A stretch of 5,159 bases of DNA, from contig MHQO01000054.1 in assembly GCA_001820675.1 (NCBI GenBank), forward strand, positions 1-5,159. The letters are read 5' to 3'. The notes below the pieces were generated by a model. The model had not been told where the DNA came from. It made no database searches and saw only the letters and a program-made list of their open reading frames with translations. Within the stretch, counting starts at the first letter, position 1, and every line of letters begins with the position of its first letter. The DNA is from Candidatus Sungbacteria bacterium RIFCSPLOWO2_01_FULL_47_10. Lineage in GTDB: Bacteria > Patescibacteriota > Minisyncoccia > Sungbacterales > GWA2-42-14. Below, piece after piece: positions 4,205 through 5,159 of this stretch. Made by a program: the position numbers and the translations under genes.

Positions 4205-5159
4205 TGTTACTTTTTCCTATCATTACTTCTTTTGCGGCCCTCGCATTCGCGCTTTGGCTGCGGCAAGGCGTCCTCAAACATTCGCGCGGTGGCCGGAATA
4301 TGATTGAGATTTCAGATGCCATCAAGGAAGGATCGCTGGCGTATTTGAAACGGCAGAATACGACGGTGTTTTTCGTGGCGCTTATACTGTTCCTCATCAT
4401 CGGCCTGACAAAACTCGGATGGCTCACGGCCGTGGGATTTCTTCTCGGGGCCGCAGGTTCCGCGCTTGCGGGGTATCTGGGCATGATGACGGCGGTGGAC
4501 TCAAACTCACGAACGGCGGAGGCGGCAAAAAGAGGACTCTCCGACGCATTCGGACTTGCGTTTCGGGGGGGCGCCGTAACGGGGTTTTTGGTTGTCGGCA
4601 TCGGGCTTCTTTCTGTCACGGGGTTCTATTGGTATGTGCATGATTTAACGCCGCTTGTGGGCCTTGCGTTCGGCGGATCTCTCATTTCGGTTTTTGCGCG
4701 CCTCGGGGGCGGAATTTATACCAAAGGCGCCGATGTTGGAGCGGATCTTGTCGGAAAAGTTGAAGCAGGCATTCCGGAAGACGACCCAAGAAATCCCGCG
4801 GTCATTGCCGACAATGTGGGAGATAACGTCGGGGACGACGCGGGGATGGCTGCGGACCTCTTTGAGACCTATGCGGTAACCATCATCGCGGCGATGCTTC
4901 TCGGCTCGCTTATTTTTGGCGCCGGATCGCCATATGTGAAACTGCCGCTTCTTATAGGCGGAATTTCAATTATTGCATCAATGATCGGATTCTTCTTTGT
5001 CAAAATCGGAAAGAGTGGCTCTATCATGGGGGGACTCTACAAAGGACTTGCCGTATCCGGGGGACTTTCCGCTGTTTTTATGCTCGCGCTCTTCGGAAAT
5101 GACTCTCTTGGAGGGAAACAATACGCCGCATCGCTCGTCGGGCTTTTGGTCACAGCGCT
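4204..5159 (+). CDS. hppA: membrane-bound proton-translocating pyrophosphatase, N-terminal part (runs off the window)
   Basis: This enzyme hydrolyses pyrophosphate to phosphate and uses the energy to pump protons (in some members sodium) across the cytoplasmic membrane. The 318 residues present are a bit under half of the usual length of about 650-770. Hydrophobic membrane segments are visible at about residues 3-19, 55-70, 74-97, 124-145 and 150-165, then about 222-241 and 248-267. The signature region is intact: GGGIYTKGADVGADLVGKVE (168-187), EDDPRNPAVIADNVGDNVGD (192-211) and AGMAADLFETYAVT (213-226). It supplies the Asp and Lys residues that bind Mg-pyrophosphate. Glu221 lies at the gate position held by Glu246 in the Thermotoga enzyme. 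The residue that separates potassium-dependent from independent types lies beyond the window. ATG 4204 gives a standard N-terminus (MLLFPIITSFAALAFALWL); no ribosome site is evident. The gene is GC-rich (41 of 60 at 4441-4500). Confidence 0.97.
   Translation, partial: MLLFPIITSFAALAFALWLRQGVLKHSRGGRNMIEISDAIKEGSLAYLKRQNTTVFFVALILFLIIGLTKLGWLTAVGFLLGAAGSALAGYLGMMTAVDSNSRTAEAAKRGLSDAFGLAFRGGAVTGFLVVGIGLLSVTGFYWYVHDLTPLVGLAFGGSLISVFARLGGGIYTKGADVGADLVGKVEAGIPEDDPRNPAVIADNVGDNVGDDAGMAADLFETYAVTIIAAMLLGSLIFGAGSPYVKLPLLIGGISIIASMIGFFFVKIGKSGSIMGGLYKGLAVSGGLSAVFMLALFGNDSLGGKQYAASLVGLLVTA

Noticed and set aside
4197..4619. Minus-strand open frame antisense to hppA.
   Set aside because: It is a shadow of the conserved pyrophosphatase frame and is rich in Ala, Pro, Arg and Ser without motifs.

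Overview
The window looks like chromosomal DNA of a small-genome bacterium, most likely of the Candidate Phyla Radiation (Parcubacteria-like). This is inferred from the form of NusA, which has a charged insert in its N-terminal domain and a long Lys/Glu tail. Short genes with weak or absent Shine-Dalgarno sites, and extragenic palindromes of a type common in such genomes, point the same way. The code appears standard: nusA ends on TGA and no gene reads through TGA. No marker gene here fixes the phylum.

Layout. Positions 1-358 hold no intact gene. There is a possible C-terminal gene remnant on the minus strand (28-171) and a compound REP-like palindrome (about 150-260). A SAM-dependent methyltransferase of the sterol/tocopherol methyltransferase type follows (359-1195, +). 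It is visibly more AT-rich than the rest and has repeat-rich DNA on both sides. The gap 1196-1450 holds several hairpins. Next is a 185-residue HExxH protein, a putative zinc metallopeptidase (1451-2008, +). It converges on a small unknown minus-strand gene (2055-2249), and the two share a near-perfect bidirectional terminator.

From about 2286 to 2610 lies an unusually elaborate leader for nusA. It has a near-consensus promoter (TTGACA-N17-TATACT) and, about 20 nt after the expected start site, a short terminator-like hairpin. A large two-part hairpin with a tandem 12-mer in its loop follows, then a second and a third hairpin, a 12-bp direct repeat, and a hairpin touching the start codon. nusA (2611-4086) is complete. 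After 117 nt of repeat-like DNA comes the first part of hppA, a membrane proton-pumping pyrophosphatase (4204 to the window end).

The genes do not form one pathway. NusA is a core transcription factor and HppA couples pyrophosphate hydrolysis to ion pumping. The methyltransferase, HExxH protein and small minus-strand gene are accessory. The usual rimP-nusA-infB order is not present. The least explained part is the structured nusA leader. I found no defence system, CRISPR array, RNA gene of known class or transposase.
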